Below, one piece after another: positions 11,401 through 21,450 of a stretch of 64,000 nt of DNA; the stretch's first letter is position 1; each line of letters starts with the position of its first letter. The DNA comes from Luidia sarsii (taxonomy: Eukaryota; Echinodermata; Asteroidea; Paxillosida; Luidiidae), in NCBI GenBank assembly GCA_949987565.1, contig OX465110.1, forward strand, positions 16,842,394 to 16,906,393, read 5' to 3'. The position numbers and the translations under genes are program-made. The notes beneath the pieces were generated by a model. It had not been told where the DNA came from, did not search any database, and saw only the letters and a list, made by a program, of their open reading frames with translations.

Positions 11401-14400
11401 GGATGGTTTGGGTTGGGTTGGGTTGGGTTGGGTTGGTTGGGTTGTGTTGGGTTGGGTTGGGTTGGGTTGGGTTGGGTTGGTTGGGTTGGTTGGGTTGGTT
11501 GGGATGGTTTGGGTTGGGATGGTTTGGGTTGGTTGGGTTGGTTGGGATGGTTTGGGTTGGGTTGGATTGGGTTGGGTTGGGATGGGTTGGGATGGTTTGG
11601 GTTGGGTTGAGGGGTTGGGTTGGGTTGCATTGGGTTGTTGGGCTTGGTTTGGCTGGGTGGTGTTGGGTTGGTGGGGTGGGGTTGGGTGGGGTGGGGTTGG
11701 TTGAATTTGGATGAGGAGATGGGTTGGATTGGGTTTGGAACTTGGGATTGGATTGGGTAAGATTGGGTAGGGTTGGGTTGGGTTGTTTAAATTTGCTTTT
11801 CATTGTGATATTCATCTTTCAGCATTTCATCTGACTTTTCGGAGTGTTTTTCCCCCACATTTTGGTGATGCAGGGATCATGGCCATCTTGTTCTGCGGCA
11901 TCACCATGTCCCACTACACTCACCACAACCTCTCACCAATCACCCAGATCAACGTCCAGCAGACCTTCCGCACATTAGCCTTCCTAGCAGGTAAGAGAGA
12001 CCAAAGCCAACCCCTCTCCCCTCTGACCAACCCTGGCTGGAGAACGAACGCTATCTCCCTGTTCCAAGACAGACAAAGATGCGCGTAGTGGTTAACAGGC
12101 CATACACAGAGAGCCACTTAGTCAAGGACGAGAGGAGGCGTGTGCGGTTTCTACGCACCTCCACTACCACTGTTTTGCACTGGAACCCATCGCCGCTGCA
12201 GTTGCTGCAACTCTTACTCATTACGACCGACTCTTGTTCTTGTCGCCAGAGACCTGCGTGTTTGTGTACCTAGGACTGGCCATTCCGACCTTCAACCATA
12301 ACTTCCAGCCAGCCTTCACCATATGGACCCTGGTGAGTGTGAGAGAAAAGCGGGACTATGGGCTGGCCATCGTCAACCACAAGTGTAGAAATCAGGCTGT
12401 CAAAGCACTCCTAAAAGCACACATTTTTCAGCTTGTCATAGCCGCTTCACAACGGGCCACTTTTCAGTGGCCATGATGTCCACCATACAAGTTTTTTTTT
12501 TCAACATTGTGCCATTCTCAAAACTTGATGAACAAATAGGTAGCAATTAATTGATACCTGTGAAATAAATGGATAAGAGTACACTATGTGTACAAGGGAG
12601 TCAAACCTGGCACAATCGGACGTCTGTGTAGCTTTCGTCATGCCACATTGTTTTGTAGTAGGCTGAGAAGAGTCTTTGTTTAAAGCTTAAACAAAAGTGG
12701 TGCCAGTATTTGGAGGGCCCGGTGCGTAGCAGCACCAATTTTTTTTTTTCAAAATTGTTTATAACAGTTGTCAGTCAGTTTTGATCTGCTTGACTATAAT
12801 TATTATCAGTGTAATTCAGGTGCTAGCCTTCTCCTAAGAGTGGTTCCAAGTCCGCCATTTTTCCACCATTTTAGTTTTAAAAAAAATGATAAAATCTATT
12901 CTTTCTTTGTCATCTCCGTCGCAGATTCTGATTCTGTTTGGACGGGCCATGAACATCTTCCCGCTGTCCTTCCTCTGCAACAAGTTCCGCGAGCACAAGA
13001 TCACCCTGAAGATGCAGCTGGTCATGTGGTTCAGCGGTGAGAAAACCTGGCAATACATCCTGCACTCGCTTTTCACCAAGCCCGTCGTAACTTTACAAGC
13101 CATCGCAAGACAATGAGCGATGCACAGAAACCATACGGCCTATTACAACTTAGGATGGGTTGTCAATCATAAGTAGAGTCACGCTGCATCGTAAGGCTTT
13201 GTGAAATCCAACCCAATACCGTAAAGTCTGGCATGGACGTGGATGGTGGTGCTCTGACCTCCAGTGTGTGTTTGTGTTCTGGTTACCAGGTTTGCGGGGC
13301 GCCATTGCCTACGCACTCAGTCTCCATCTGATGTTCGGCAACGAGACCAGGCACGTGCTGGTCACCACCACACTGACCATTGTCCTCTTCACTGTGGTGG
13401 TCATTGGAGGACTGACCATGCCCCTGCTAAAGGTAGCTGCACTCTTCTGCCTCTGCCTCTGCCTCTCCCTCTCCCTCTCCCTCTGCCTCTCACTCTGCCT
13501 CTGCCTCTGCCTCTGCCTCTGCCTCTGCCTCTCCCTCTCCCTCTGCCTCTCCCTCTCCCTCTCCCTCTCCCTCTCCCTCTCCCTCTCCCTCTCTCTCTCC
13601 CTCTCCCTCTCCCTCTCCCTCTCCCTCTCCCTCTCCCTCTCCCTCTCCCTCTCTCTCTCCCTCTCCCTCTCCCTCTCCCTCTCCCTCTCCCTCTCCCTCT
13701 CCCTCTCCCTCTCCCTCTCCCTCCCCCCTCCCTCTCCCTCTCCCTCTCCCTCTCCCTCTCTCTCTCCCTCTCCCTCTCCCTCTCCCTCTCCCTCTCCCTC
13801 TCCCTCTCCCTCTCTCTCTCCCTCTCCCTCTCCCTCTCCCTCTCCCTCTCCCTCTCCCTCTCCCTCTCTCTCTCCCTCTCCCTCTCCCTCTCCCTCTCCC
13901 TCTCCCTCTCCCTCTCCCTCTCCCTCTCCCTCTCCCTCTCCCTCTCCCTCTCTCTCTCCCTCTCCCTCTCCCTCTCCCTCTCCCTCTCCCTCTCCCTCTC
14001 CCTCTCCCTCTCCCTCTCCCTCTCCCTCTCCCTCTCCCTCTCCCTCTCCCTCTCCCTCTCCCTCTCCCTCTCCCTCTCCCTCTCCCTCTCCCTCTCCCTC
14101 TCCCTCTCCCTCTCCCTCTCCCTCTCCCTCTCCCTCTCCCTCTCCCTCTCCCTCTCCCTCCCCCTCTCCCTCTGCAGCGCAATCTCATTTCCATTAACAT
14201 ATTGTACATTTGTGCAATGTTGTCGTGGCGACTATTATCTCACCATCGGCAATAACAACCCCAATGCGGATTTTTCCTTCTTTTATTATCTCCGTGTGCA
14301 TAATCTAATCACAATCATTGTTACAAATTGAACTTACTAATTAGTCAAGAATTTAATTAGAAATGTTCACTGTTAATTTACACAAGATTAGATAATCCAA

Positions 14401-17400
14401 AAGATCGTCCCATGACCACTCATTTTCGTTAGTCAACGGCAACATCTGTACTGGTCACTGTACATGTACATACTGTATGCATTGTGCATGCATGCGTGCG
14501 TGAGGCGCATCGTGCATGGAACGCATTTTCAAGAGTGAAGCATAGTTGTCGTGGTAGTTTGATATAGTTATCATAGAGAGAGAGAGATCAGAGAGAATAA
14601 AGTTATCATTTGCATGTAGTAATTGTTGCAGAATCAGTAAATCACTAACAAAATAATTTTAAAAGAATTTAAAAAAAATATTTTTCACATTTTTTGGTAA
14701 CCCAGTGTACAATGCTAAAAAACAAATAATTCATCCAAATGATGAATTCTTATTTGGTACCCCAGGGGCCCAGGGTATCAAATATTTAATCCAATGGATA
14801 GATGCCCAGTTGGGATCTCGTCTTTTTTTTCTTCTTTTTTTGAGGGGTTTCTTTTATTTTTGGGGAGTAACCCGATGGTTTGTTTGGCCTGCTCTTCTTC
14901 CCAACCTCTGTAGCTCATTAAAACTGACTGGGAATTTTGAACATGTTGAAAAAAGGCAAAGAAAACTTTGACTGAACCAGAGTTTGAACATGAGACCTGT
15001 GGTTTTGCGTACCAGCGCTCTCACCATCTGAGCTATGGTGGCCTTCACACATTGTCAACTAGACCTTGCCCGGGTGGATGCAGCAGTTAGAAGCATTCAA
15101 CCATTAATAACCCTAACTTTCCCAAATCCTGCAGAATCCTATTTGCCTTCTGCAGGATTCTGCAGGATTCAGGGCACATGAGAGTTGACACATTGCAGGA
15201 TTGTGCAGGGTACAGGCTACTACTATCAAAGTGCTGGAGAAGGATTTAGCAGGATTGAGGGCACATGAGAGTTGACACACTGTAGGAATGTGCAGGATTG
15301 AGGGCATAAGGCGATTTTGTCAGTAGGAAAATGCAGGATGCTGGTAACAATTCGGACGTCGTTGTGGCTTTTGTCAAGAGATTATCCGTTCGAAAAAGGG
15401 CCCATTGTTCTAAGCTGAAAAAAGTCTTTGTTTAGAATGTGGACTAAAACTCCATAAGCTCAGTGCAGGATTTGGCAGGATTCAGGCAATGGTCCACAGT
15501 AGCCAGTACTGCAGGATTTGGCAGGATTCAGGTCACATGAAGCTTTGAACAAGGTAGGATAGCAGAATTTTGCAGGATTCAGGTTATATCCTACAAAAAA
15601 TTGGTAGGGGGTATATCTCCAGGGATCATCACGCCCCCCCCCCCCACTTTCATTCAGATGCAAACAACCTATTGTTGTAAATCTGAACCAAATGAACCCA
15701 AATGCAAATGTCTAAAATTGGTTTGAGGGGGTATCTTTAAGATTGGGGGGAGTAATCCGATGGTTTTTGTTGGCCTGCCCTTCTTTCCCCAACCTCTGCA
15801 GCTCATCAAACCGGAATCGGGCAAAACCCAGAAGGAGGTGACGCTCAGCAAGACGGAAGACCTGGTGAGTTCTGCGCTCGGTGAGGCGTGGCTGGGGATA
15901 CTCGTTGCCGTGGATACATTGCATGCCACACCCCACCTTCGTCCACCCACCATTTGGTTTGTTTTTTTACTTGGACCTGTGGAAGAAGATAACTTTGGTC
16001 TGTCGGTGAAATTAGCAAATATAAAAATCAAATGCTAATCTTTTCACTTAATCCAAGTTCTGGGAAGACCACCAATTTTGTTTCTCTTTTTAATTTTTGT
16101 TTTTACAAAACTTAGAGGGACCGACGTTTAGTTCTGGCAGGATCTTACTCAAAGGCAGAATGATTCTGACTTTGAGAAAGGTCCTGCTGGGATCGAAACA
16201 TCTGGCCCTGTAGATTTTTACACGACACATTATTATGAACAATTTGTTGGGGGAAAAAAAGCAGAGACAAATTGACTGGACTGGAAACCAGTGGCTTCAG
16301 TGAAGACGCTGGTTTCCGGTCCGGTCAATTTGTCTCTGCTTCACACATCACCGCAACCCTCCTGTATGATATTAGCGAAGAACATTTGACTGGACAGGGA
16401 CTTGGACCTGAGACCTCTGGCTTCACGTAGCGGCGCTCTGATCACCTTGAGCTATCGGGACGTCGGGCAGCGGCCTAGCCAAATAGTCAGCGTCTGCTCT
16501 TTGGATTTTACGTTTGCAGGGGAGTGCCGTGGATACGGAGCACCTGTCTGAACTGACGGAGGAAGAGTACGAGGTGAACTACGTCAAGCCCCACTTGACC
16601 GGCTTTGTGCGGTGGGACACCAAGTACTTTGTGCCCTTCTTCACTCGACGGTTCACCAACAAGGTGAGTTGAGTGCGGAACGTTTTGCGATGACACCGTG
16701 TGTAAGTCATCGTCTCTTTCGAGAAGGAGTATGACCCTTAACTCAGTGTTTACGACAGCGTACTCTGCCCGTCACCAGGAGACCGCTGGATTCCGAATGA
16801 TTGGTGGGTGGTGCTCGTAATGTTTTTTTAAGCCCAAGCCACTGCCACACCAGCACTTGGATATGTAGGAGTTTTCCTACACTGAGTAGGGTCACTGACA
16901 AAGCAGCCATGACTGTGAATGGCTGCGCCAAATGTGACCCAGCACAACGACATGAGGAATATCCCACCAAAACACTTTTCAAGTAAACAACGCCTGAAGT
17001 CAAAGTATCTTCTCAATTCGATAAAAAAATCAATTTCTGTTTTTTTGTATTTTCGGAAAGTTAATGTATTGGAGGATATTATGTCCAAAGGATTTTTCCG
17101 ATATCCGTCTCTAAATGTTAAAAAAAAAAGGGGATTTCGGGGGAGTATTTGTGTACTGTTTTCATAAAAATGTAGTTCCTGCCTTTTTGAATGGCCGCTT
17201 TCAAGGAGTTAGAATGGCGCTGCTATATTGTGTCTGGTACCAAATGAACGAGCGAAGTCCCCTTGTACTATTTACAACACGGTAATAATTTTGATATCAT
17301 TTGAAAGCTAATGGTATACTCTTTCACATCATTAGAAAATCTCAAAATCTCAAAATCTCAAAAGTGGGGGTATTCCTCATTATGCTGTGCCGGGTCACAA

Positions 17401-17956
17401 ATGGTGAATTGACAACGCTGTGGCTGTGAATGGGTGCACTGAATGGCTCATTTGTGTACAAGCTGAATAGGATCATTGAATTCACAGCTGTGACTGTGAA
17501 TGGGTGCACCGAATGGCCCACTGTGTGCAAGCTGAATAGGGCCATTGCATCCACAGCTGTGACTGTGAATGGGTGCACCGAATGGCCCACTGTGTGCAAG
17601 CTGAATAGGGCCATTGCATCCACAGCTGTGACTGTGAATGGGTGCACCGAAAGGCCCATTGTGTACAAGCTGAATAGAATCATCGCATCCACAGCTTCGA
17701 CTGTGAACGGAACCCCCATGTGACCATAACTCTTAAGCACATTGATTCCCTGGTACCCGGCATCAAGTGTTAAAGATCAGACCACGCTTTTTCTACCTCT
17801 CCTTTTCTCATCCACCATGGTGTCCAATAGGAGGTGACCGACGGTCGCATTCAGATGCGTCACCTTGCCAACCAGTGGTACTCTGAGGTCCGCGGGGCTC
17901 GCTCTGACACGGAGGAAGAACTGGAGACGAGTCTAATGGTCCCATCCTCCAAGTGA
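3505..17956 (+). CDS. SLC9A8: Sodium/hydrogen exchanger 8 (NHE8-like), 15 exons
   Basis: Predicted 631-aa Na+/H+ exchanger of the Golgi/endosome or apical membrane (human NHE8 is about 580 aa). Exons: 3505-3695, 4757-4920, 5764-5906, 6768-6851, 7775-7876, 8642-8820, 10517-10655, 11101-11206, 11874-11990, 12250-12332, 12925-13036, 13290-13432, 15802-15864, 16520-16663, 17831-17956. All junctions keep phase. Exon 1 encodes a leucine-rich signal segment after the ATG and Asn-X-Thr sites. Later exons give the hydrophobic exchanger core with 'SAVDPVAT' (residues ~249-255), '[13 protein letters not shown]' (ND motif ~279-280), '[13 protein letters not shown]', '[11 protein letters not shown]', '[10 protein letters not shown]' and '[14 protein letters not shown]', then the cytoplasmic tail '[11 protein letters not shown]' and '[15 protein letters not shown]'. 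Intron 7 is AT-AC (U12 type). The first exon is longer and more diverged than in vertebrates, so the start is the least certain point. Introns 4, 5, 6, 8, 12 and 14 contain large satellites. Confidence 0.95.
3696..4756. other. SLC9A8 intron 1: dispersed repeats and hairpins
   Basis: No coding sequence. Positions 3880-4016 hold a degenerate copy of the element seen at 30458-30672 and 36195-36417. Positions 4032-4080 carry two tandem copies of a small palindromic unit built on 'cccccagaactgtgggg'. Positions 4353-4427 form a hairpin (listed separately). A T-run of about 25 precedes the exon 2 acceptor at 4755-4756. Confidence 0.6.
4353..4427. repeat. 23-bp perfect inverted repeat
   Basis: Arms 4353-4375 and 4405-4427 are perfect reverse complements (core 'ctggcagtctggtcccctg'), with a loop of about 29 bp. 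A related word, 'ggggaccagactggt', recurs at 63938-63952 near the right end of the window. The element is small and unclassified. Confidence 0.8.
5005..5185. mobile_element. Palindromic MITE-like repeat (GGTTTGC..GACACC family)
   Basis: This is an imperfect palindrome. The inner arms are 'gagacggtaactcaacg' and 'cgttgagttaccggctc'; the right end gives 'aaggtgtcaccgcaatgcc'. Members of the same family, with 'ggtgacaccatgt' ends, lie at 28695-28842 (cleanest) and 38650-38775. Half copies lie at 6127-6160, 22312-22420 and 28356-28415. No coding capacity. Confidence 0.65.
6137..6767. repeat. SLC9A8 intron 3: palindromic AT-rich repeats and CCAT microsatellite
   Basis: Words such as 'tttgaatcgcgattcaaa' and 'ccaaataatcacg' occur in both orientations between 6025 and 6612, suggesting a decayed inverted-repeat element. 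Positions 6647-6722 form a (CCAT/CCTT)n pyrimidine-rich microsatellite about 45 bp before the exon 4 acceptor. No exon was seen. Confidence 0.5.
7140..7770. repeat. (TTCCTCCTC)n pyrimidine satellite in SLC9A8 intron 4
   Basis: About 630 bp, almost purely C and T on the sense strand, built from TTCCTCCTC units with TTTTCTTT interruptions. It runs to within a few bases of the exon 5 acceptor (AG at 7773-7774), so it is also a vastly enlarged polypyrimidine tract. The serine-, leucine- or glutamate-only open frames in all registers are artefacts. Confidence 0.95.
8160..8641. repeat. Tandem 76-bp unit with repeated 3' splice sites, SLC9A8 intron 5
   Basis: TTG/CTG trinucleotide runs alternate with 'gtcatcatatatg' and 'ttgttgtttacag' at a spacing of about 76 bp. 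The pattern 'tttacag' ends at 8302, 8378, 8454 and 8576, and the genuine exon 6 acceptor ends at 8641 in the same context. Two further units have 'tttacaa' (about 8226 and 8516). The true acceptor is therefore the last member of a tandem series. Confidence 0.9.
8830..10490. repeat. About 60-bp minisatellite filling SLC9A8 intron 6
   Basis: Around 27 copies of a 58-66 bp unit containing 'cctccatggcatttcagtc' and 'ctataggttat'. The array begins about 10 nt after the exon 6 donor (8821) and ends about 25 nt before the exon 7 acceptor (10515-10516), so it is nearly the whole intron. A higher-order period of 484 bp shows where the segment near 9584-9877 recurs at 10068-10361. The [15 protein letters not shown] open frames are repeat artefacts. 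Confidence 0.95.
10656..11100 (+). other. Minor-class (U12, AT-AC) intron 7 of SLC9A8
   Basis: Exon 7 must end after the codons for V-S-A-L and exon 8 must resume at L-L-K-H-I-D, judging by the homologous human segment. The intron then starts ATATCCTTTT at 10656, an exact U12 AT-AC donor. It ends CCAC at 11100, with a branch-site-like CCTTGAC at 11084-11090 whose A (11089) lies 11 nt from the end. No usable GT-AG pair preserves the reading frame here. The phase is 0 on both sides. Confidence 0.9.
10725..10985 (-). mobile_element. tRNA-derived SINE-like repeat
   Basis: On the minus strand it reads: a leader with 'ttgcatctgaatgg' and 'tctggagatata'-type words, then 'gcttctgactggcgcccc' and 'gaaggccaccat', a tRNA-like head with box A and a box B 'cgggttcaaacac', and a tail 'aaagttttctta'. 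This copy is diverged. It lies inside the U12 intron of SLC9A8. Other copies: 14920-15690 (split), 16375-16470, 21750-21830, 26408-26515, 42430-42590, 43525-43620, 43945-44160, 46200-46440 and 57055-57235. Confidence 0.75.
11229..11780. repeat. (TTGGG)n G-rich satellite in SLC9A8 intron 8
   Basis: About 550 bp of TTGGG pentamers with GGATGG and GGTTGG variants, starting about 20 nt after the exon 8 donor at 11207. The G-runs are on the sense strand, so the pre-mRNA carries dozens of GGG tracts and could form G-quadruplexes. The Gly/Trp/Val/Leu or Pro/Asn/Thr frames are artefacts. Confidence 0.95.
13441..14175. repeat. (CCCTCT)n satellite in SLC9A8 intron 12
   Basis: About 730 bp of pure pyrimidine hexamer CCCTCT/CCTCTC on the sense strand, beginning 8 nt after the exon 12 donor (13433). 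The first part carries CTCTGC variants. The Ser-Pro, Leu-Ser and Arg-Gly frames are artefacts. The rest of intron 12 (14176-15801) holds SINE pieces and AT-rich sequence with no exon seen. Confidence 0.95.
14920..15690 (-). mobile_element. SINE-like repeat split by an inserted repeat block
   Basis: 14920-15108 is a minus-strand copy of the tRNA-derived repeat (box B complement 'tttgaacatgagacc', box A complement 'ctgagctatggtgg', then the leader as far as 'aaccatta'). The leader resumes at 15605 with 'gtatatctccagggatc' and runs to about 15690. The 15115-15600 insert is a different repeat, rich in 'tgcaggattc' and 'gggcacatgagagttga' words. The order shows the SINE was there first. Confidence 0.65.
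16111..16212. repeat. Palindromic 'GATCCTAGCAGGACC' hairpin repeat, copy 1
   Basis: This copy is degenerate: 'tggcaggatcttactcaaaggc' faces 'tttgagaaaggtcctgctgg' and ends in 'gatcgaaacatctggccct'. The cleanest member is at 41714-41826. Further copies are at 28186-28257, 36583-36917, 39893-39975, 42134-42190, 42285-42385, 42680-42755, 43855-43910, 46035-46130, 46797-46905, 51402-51515, 57872-57930 and 60395-60447. Confidence 0.7.
16261..16339. repeat. 31-bp inverted repeat in SLC9A8 intron 13
   Basis: Arms 16261-16291 and 16309-16339 pair with about two mismatches ('gcagagacaaattgactgg' against its complement), with a 17-nt loop. It lies between exons 13 and 14 and next to a minus-strand SINE copy at 16375-16470. 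Confidence 0.8.
16375..16470 (-). mobile_element. tRNA-derived SINE-like repeat, partial
   Basis: Contains the box B complement 'gacttggacctgagacc' and the box A complement 'cttgagctatcggg', plus the shared 'catttgactgga' tail. It lies 50 nt before the exon 14 acceptor (16518-16519). Confidence 0.65.
17415..17710. repeat. 69-bp minisatellite in SLC9A8 intron 14
   Basis: Four to five copies of a 69-bp unit with 'tgtgactgtgaatgggtgca', 'aatggccca' and 'caagctgaatag'. Because 69 is a multiple of 3, it stays open in frame on both strands ([17 protein letters not shown]), but it is intronic and unlike any known protein. A diverged unit lies at 16880-16960. Confidence 0.85.
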
Positions 17957-20900
17957 ACGATGTCCGACAAAACCTGAAACGGAAAAGTAACATCCCACAA
18001 CTGTCACCTAGTTGCTATTAGTTTGTGTCACAAATATCGTTCCAACAATTTTTCTTATTCAAAAGGGTGTCTTTACTGTGTCATCACACTGTTGGTTATT
18101 GTGTACGTGTGTGTATATATAGCAGAGATGTGGGAGGAGTTACTGTCTTTAATACAACTTGCTCCATTGAGAGTTAGTTTACCATATGTAGTCCTGTAAG
18201 TTAATTGAAATGCGGTTTGTTTGTTCCTTTCCTTTAATTGTACACTTAAATTCCCCTCCACACAGATCCACAGATATTCATATTTATAAACTTTCTGTTT
18301 TGTTCAATGGGTTGAGGGGTTTTTTTTATTCGTTTTTTTTTTATTCGTTTTTTAATTGCATCCCACAAGAGGGTGATAAAACTATTGTGTCGACTGCTGT
18401 ATTTCCTGCATAAAGATGAAGATAGTTTTTACCAATTCATATCTAAGCATCAGTAATGCGTTGTTAGCTATCAGTACTGTCAGATGCTAAGATCTTTAAA
18501 AGCCCGATCTTATAAATAGCATTGTTTAAACACTGGCTCATCAGTATTTAGAAATAGGAAGAATTTGTGTGTGGACTGTGTAAAGGTCACATTAACCTTT
18601 GAGTGGCTTATTCTCGGGGGTGAATCCAGTATGATGAAAGTTGGGGGACGTCGATACGGCATGTAAGGGAACCTGTAACAGGGTGCAACTTTGAGATTAA
18701 AAGAGTGCCCATTGATATTTTGATGTGCAACAGAGAGCTATGGAAGAACGAATGCTCAATGTTTCATTGCGGGACAAAATCAGACATACTTACATTAGGC
18801 AAGTGACAAAGGTCAAAGATGTCATAGAGAAAATCAAGGAAATGAAATGGAGATGGGCAGGGCACCTAACAAGAAGACAAGATAATAGATGGACCAAGAG
18901 ACTCACGGAATGGCAACCTGGAAGAGGTAGAAGAAGAAGAGGTCGACACAAACGGAGATGGAGGGACGAAATCACCACATATATAAACACGACATCATGG
19001 AGTAGACAGACATAATGATAGAACGGAATGGAAAGTGCTTGAGGAGGGTTTCATCCAACAATGGATGAACACAACCTGAAATAATCAGAATCATGCCACA
19101 AATTCTCCCTCAATTAAAAGCAGGATTAAGTTTGCCCTGGACATGTGCGGTCGGGAAAAATCCGTGATTCAAAGGGGTTGAGGTCTACTTAAGAGGTTTA
19201 CAGTACTTCAGAGGCCACCAATGATGGAAGGTTTATTAGCTGAGCATTTTGCAAACTGAACACTCTGAGAGTTGACATAAATGTATATGGGTATGAGCAA
19301 TCTGCATTGTTACCTTATTTATATGGTGGCATTGATTATTACCTTGCTTGTGCACTTCGGCATAGGAAAAAAAAGTGTCAGGACATGGGAGATAGTGGCT
19401 TTGGCTACTGCTAAGACTTGTCTATGCAGAGCCTATGCTTCAATGCAAGTGGATGCACTGTTGCCCTTAGCCATAGCCATAACTGCAGCGGATTTCCCTT
19501 GACCTTTTGCACTCTGCCAAGCCATGCACGTGACTGAGCTTATTTAGAGTTCATTAAACTCTCTTCTTCTTTCTAAAGCAATCTAAATGCAAATATATGT
19601 AAATGCAATGGCATACTAATGCAAACGCATACTATATCTGAATCAGTGTATTGACTGAATTTATACAGGGAGGTGGGTAAGATAACGGTTCTGTGGAATT
19701 TTAAATACAAAAAAATATATATGAATTGTGCAAGGTATTCATTGGTGTCTTGCCTGTGTTTGTAGTTGAGTTGGACGCTGGACTAGGTGCAGCATCAGTT
19801 CCTTAGTTTCACAGCATCTAATGACTGATAGAATTGGTAAGTGACAAACTAGAAGGTATATGGTCTCTCTGATTCACACAAATCGGGATTCTCGACTAGT
19901 TGCCAGTAAATACACAGGCCTTCACTTCCAGTAAATATAATGCTAGTTTAGGAAGTCAAAGTCAGCTGATAACATCTGAAAGAAAATTGTCACAGCCAGT
20001 CAGCACTTCATGCTGACAGAAATGCAACAAAATGAGATTGTATTTTGTCACCTTAATTTTATTTTAGTGATGTTCACCCACAATTGTTATATAAACATAA
20101 TATATGTATGGTTTACTATAATCATCTATGGTACTTTACCACACAAGTGTGCAGCACATTCTATCCAAGATGGCTCCACCGAGCTGATTATCATTAAGTT
20201 TGGAGCCACAACTTTTTTGATTTTTGACAATAAGGGATCTTTGGAGGCTAATTAACTGATACATTTAGAATAAGTGAAGTTTAAGACAACCATCACTCTT
20301 CAATTTCATTGGTAATTTGGAACATATCTAGCTTTAAATATGGCCCTATTTTGGCTATAAAAGTGGAGGGGTCCATCCCAACATCCTTGCAGAAATTCGG
20401 CTTGGACGGCAATACATTTTGGGGTGGTTTTTTCTGGGGGTAATTAGCAAAAAATCTAATCGGCTAAGGGCACAAAAATTGAAAAGAATTTCAGAGATGA
20501 AGGTCCAAACTACAATTGTCAGTATAGCTACAAGAACTGAGAAACGTTTGGGTGTGGAATAATTGGCTTTTTGTAAAGTGTTCAATAGGAGCTCGATTTA
20601 GTGTTGTGCACCCACAAATGACGACCAGCCAATCGAAAGGGCGCCCTCAATAGTTCAAGGAAGCATGTGCCGACTGTCGGTCGTGTTTGTAAATAAATCT
20701 TCACCCTTCTCTCTGAAATAATATTATTATTTCATCGTCTGGCCCTTATACGTACGTATGCACGGTCATGTAGCACATACAGACACATGGATTCTACGTG
20801 AAATTTAACTATTTTTGAGTTGGTTCAGATGTGATAAAGTTGGTAAGTCACTTCCTGCATCTTCTCATCAGTGCAGCCAAAATTTAATGTTCGGACCAAA

Positions 20901-21450
20901 GTCCAAAATTTTGTCGTCTGCTACTTGCTAGTGCTAGTTTATTTTAATATTATATTAGGCTAGTTCGAGTAACTTGGACCCGACAAGTCACCCCTTTTTT
21001 CCAGTTTAGTTCTAAAACCAAGGACTATTTCCTTCCTGTTGTTTCTTGGATAAAGTTGTAACCAGCCTTTCATTGAGTATAGTTAAATAAATATTAAATT
21101 ATTTATTTTATTGTGGAACGTTTTTTAAACAATTCCTATACTTGAATTTATTTGTAAATAACAACTGAAGCACCAAACATTATTGTATTCCTTTAATTAA
21201 TGCTGCTATTGTATTAATATTAATGATATTTTCAGTGGAAAGAGTTCCACATCCAGAAAACACCACAAAGCTCAATCACCCCTTCAAAAAAAGACACTCT
21301 GTAATAACTTTAATGCGTATAAAGTGTGAGATTTTTGTCAACTTGTTAAGTTGTACATACATGTACTGACGTAGGTCTACCATAAAGACTCAAATTTAAA
21401 TTTTCATGCATTTTCTTGTCTCCTCTTGCCGTTTCAGCTGGCCTTGCTCC
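17957..21450. other. SLC9A8 3' flank and MPPE1 5' flank
   Basis: No coding exon was recognised apart from the LINE relic at 18725-19077. The sequence is AT-rich, with poly-T stretches near 18320-18350. AATAAA-like hexamers occur (for example about 20692), but none is close to the SLC9A8 stop, so the 3' end cannot be placed. An acceptor-like polypyrimidine-AG at 21422-21437 just before the MPPE1 ATG suggests that a non-coding MPPE1 exon lies somewhere in this interval. Confidence 0.5.
18725..19077 (+). pseudogene. LINE ORF2 C-terminal relic
   Basis: Frame 18725-19012 gives 'AMEERMLNVSLRDKIR', 'TKVKDVIEKIKEMKWRWAGH', 'RWTKRLTEWQPGRGRRRRGR' and 'RWRDEITTYI'. After a frame change it continues as 'DRTEWKVLEEGFIQQW'. 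This is the well-known C-terminal block following reverse transcriptase in animal non-LTR elements (R-ME-RML-ISLRD, W-WAGH, GRP-RW-D, W--LEEA--QQW). The remainder of the element is missing and there is one frameshift, so it is inactive. Confidence 0.8.

Noticed and set aside
11080..11815. Trp/Gly/Leu and Pro/Asn/Thr open frames
   Set aside because: Product of (TTGGG)n, open on both strands. Only 11101-11206 is a real exon.
13264..14331. 309- and 355-aa Ser-Pro / Leu-Ser frames and a 239-aa Arg-Gly frame on the opposite strand
   Set aside because: Product of (CCCTCT)n following exon 12; the donor at 13433 precedes the satellite.
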